A DNA stretch of 64,000 bases. Source: Cyclobacteriaceae bacterium. GTDB taxonomy: Bacteria > Bacteroidota > Bacteroidia > Cytophagales > Cyclobacteriaceae. The notes beneath the pieces were generated by a model that was not told the origin of the DNA, searched no databases, and was given only the letters and a program-made list of their open reading frames with translations. Positions 62,859 through 64,000 of this stretch are shown piece after piece. Numbering within the stretch: position 1 is the first letter of the stretch; every line of letters starts with the position of its first letter. Both the position numbers and the translations under genes were made by a program. The stretch covers positions 1-64,000 of the forward strand of contig JAHBUB010000011.1 in the NCBI GenBank assembly GCA_019638285.1, given 5' to 3'.

Positions 62859-63433
62859 TGTATTTTACTCACTTTACCCTCTTCTAATTTATATTTTTCC
62901 TTACTTTCAAGACACTCCGCAATTCCTTTTTTATCAAACTTCAATCTATGGCCATACTCACTCATCCAGCCTGTCTGCTTTGCAGGATTTCCCACCACCA
63001 ATGCATAATCGGGCACCTCTTTAGTTACCACTGCCCCTGCGCCAATAAATGCAAACCTGCCAATATCATGTCCGCAGACAATGGTCGCGTTGGCTCCAAT
63101 AGATGCTCCCTTTTTTACTAAGGTTCTACTGTATTGGCCTCTCCGGTTTACTGCGCTCCTAGGGTTAATCACATTGGTAAATACCATGGATGGCCCAAGA
63201 AAAACATCATCTTCACAAATCACCCCAGTATAAATGGAGACATTATTTTGAACCTTTACGTTATCCCCCAACACCACTTCTGGAGAGATTACCACGTTTT
63301 GTCCAATGTTACAATTCCTGCCAATTTTACACCCTGACATAATATGACTAAAGTGCCAAACTTTTGTGTCGTTACCAATCTCGCAATCTTCATCAATTAC
63401 TGCTGTCTCATGAGCAAAAAAAGTTGTGTCCAT
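62855..63433 (-). CDS. wbpD: UDP-amino-sugar N-acetyltransferase (WbpD/WlbB-like), module 2
   Basis: A 192-residue left-handed beta-helix protein. Hexapeptide repeats begin [17 protein letters not shown] and continue [35 protein letters not shown] and [17 protein letters not shown], ending [33 protein letters not shown]. The full WbpD/WlbB pattern supports 3-N-acetylation of UDP-GlcNAc(3NH2)A. It lies between the aminotransferase (6-nt gap) and WbpB-like genes. Confidence 0.93.
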   Translation of the reverse strand: MDTTFFAHETAVIDEDCEIGNDTKVWHFSHIMSGCKIGRNCNIGQNVVISPEVVLGDNVKVQNNVSIYTGVICEDDVFLGPSMVFTNVINPRSAVNRRGQYSRTLVKKGASIGANATIVCGHDIGRFAFIGAGAVVTKEVPDYALVVGNPAKQTGWMSEYGHRLKFDKKGIAECLESKEKYKLEEGKVSKIQ

Positions 63434-63439
63434 AAACCT

Positions 63440-64000
63440 TTAGGCTTTGTATTTTTTTATCTTTTCACAAATGTAAAACAATTGATCATTATCCATTTCT
63501 GTGTGAATGGGCAGCGAAATAACATTTTCAGAAAGTTTTTCGCTTATTGGAAAAGCCCCTTTCCCAATTCCAGAAATCTGGTAGGCTTTTTGAAAATGCA
63601 AAGGAACCGGATAATAAACCATGGATGGAATGCCGTGTGACTCTAGGTATTGACGAAAATGATCACGATCAACACCTTTCAATTTCAAAGTGTATTGATG
63701 AAATACATGTGTGGATTTAGAATTCCTAAAAGGAGTAGTTAAAAAAGTTGTTTCTGAAAATTCCTTATCATAGAAATCAGCAACAGCTTGTCTATTACTT
63801 TCGTATGATTTTATATGTTTAATCTTTACATCTAAAATAGCGGCTTGCAGGGTGTCCAATCTGCTGTTTACTCCAATGAGGTCATGGTAATATTTAACAC
63901 GCTGACCATGATTAGAGATGATCCTAATTTTCTCAGCCAAAGCCTTGTCGTTAGTCACTAAAGCACCTCCATCGCCATAACATCCCAGATTTTTTGAGGG
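63440..64000 (-). CDS. wbpE: WbpE-like sugar aminotransferase, module 2, 5' end beyond window
   Basis: C-terminal 186 codons of a DegT/DnrJ aminotransferase; the frame is open to the window edge. PSKNLGCYGDGGALVTND contains the PLP lysine, only a few residues from the edge. NHGQRVKYYHDLIGVNSRLDTLQAAIL and HFRQYLESHGIPSMVYYPVPLH match WbpE closely. It forms a full amination/acetylation/oxidation module with the next two genes. Confidence 0.9.
   Translation of the reverse strand, partial: PSKNLGCYGDGGALVTNDKALAEKIRIISNHGQRVKYYHDLIGVNSRLDTLQAAILDVKIKHIKSYESNRQAVADFYDKEFSETTFLTTPFRNSKSTHVFHQYTLKLKGVDRDHFRQYLESHGIPSMVYYPVPLHFQKAYQISGIGKGAFPISEKLSENVISLPIHTEMDNDQLFYICEKIKKYKA

Noticed and set aside
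1-64000. tRNA/rRNA genes, CRISPR arrays, IS elements, phage genes, origin
   Set aside because: Intergenic regions were read for cloverleaf-like stems, regular repeats and transposase-like frames; none seen.

Overview
The window is chromosomal DNA of a Bacteroidota bacterium, most likely of the Cytophagales (Cyclobacteriaceae/Fulvivirga-like) kind. The evidence is the gene order purH-mreB-mreC-mreD-mrdA, TonB-dependent receptors and other outer-membrane proteins with an N-terminal carboxypeptidase-regulatory-like domain, a C-terminal type IX secretion (T9SS) sorting domain, the near absence of Shine-Dalgarno sequences, and repeated TA-N2-TTTG (-7) promoter boxes. The assignment rests on gene content only.

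Positions 1-37 kb are core and metabolic genes in short operons on both strands. On the minus strand come the cell-elongation genes (mrdA partial, mreD, mreC, mreB) behind purH, then an omega-amidase with a methionine/glutamine-type aminotransferase and def, ruvX and a hemerythrin-like protein. Plus-strand genes follow: a C-terminal processing protease and an aromatic-catabolism trio (homogentisate dioxygenase, thioesterase, cyclase-type hydrolase). Then come purN, a UbiA prenyltransferase and a TonB-dependent receptor preceded by a clear TPP riboswitch, so probably a thiamin(e) importer. A biotin-carrier gene diverges from it, followed by pyrH-frr. Next are selD-mnmH (tRNA selenouridine), a DUF5686 outer-membrane protein, nadD-gmk, an ECF sigma/anti-sigma pair, two glycosyltransferase genes (one a double-domain fusion), a VWA protein divergent from a second ECF sigma plus a TonB-domain anti-sigma-like protein, an APC permease, a Rieske-like lipoprotein, a 3-hydroxyacyl-CoA dehydrogenase and pheS.

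Positions 37.9-64 kb form one large surface-polysaccharide locus, almost all on the minus strand and visibly more AT-rich than the left part. It holds a WecA/TagO-type initiating transferase, three O-antigen ligase/polymerase-like proteins, a Wzx flippase, glycosyltransferases, two separate oxidoreductase/acetyltransferase/aminotransferase modules of the WbpB/D/E type, a polysaccharide-deacetylase-like protein, and a nearly full CMP-legionaminic-acid-type nonulosonate pathway: legB, legC, ptmE (CBS-nucleotidyltransferase), legF, a methyltransferase, a FemAB-like GNAT, legI and legG. Inside this pathway lies a divergent gene for a secreted SASA-type carbohydrate esterase with a T9SS sorting tail. 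Two decayed loci are also visible: an acyltransferase-3 (O-acetyltransferase) pseudogene at 45.4-45.8 kb, which still carries recognisable N- and C-terminal pieces, and a possible aminotransferase tail at 50.9 kb.

Working model: the locus makes a glycan built on an undecaprenyl-phosphate-linked sugar, containing legionaminate-like sugar and di-N-acetylated uronic-acid-type sugars. It is flipped by Wzx, polymerised or ligated by the Wzy/WaaL-like proteins, and possibly edited at the surface by the exported esterase. I saw no tRNA, rRNA, CRISPR array, insertion sequence or phage genes. Start codons were chosen by eye; where an upstream GTG/TTG and an internal ATG compete, the choice is explained.
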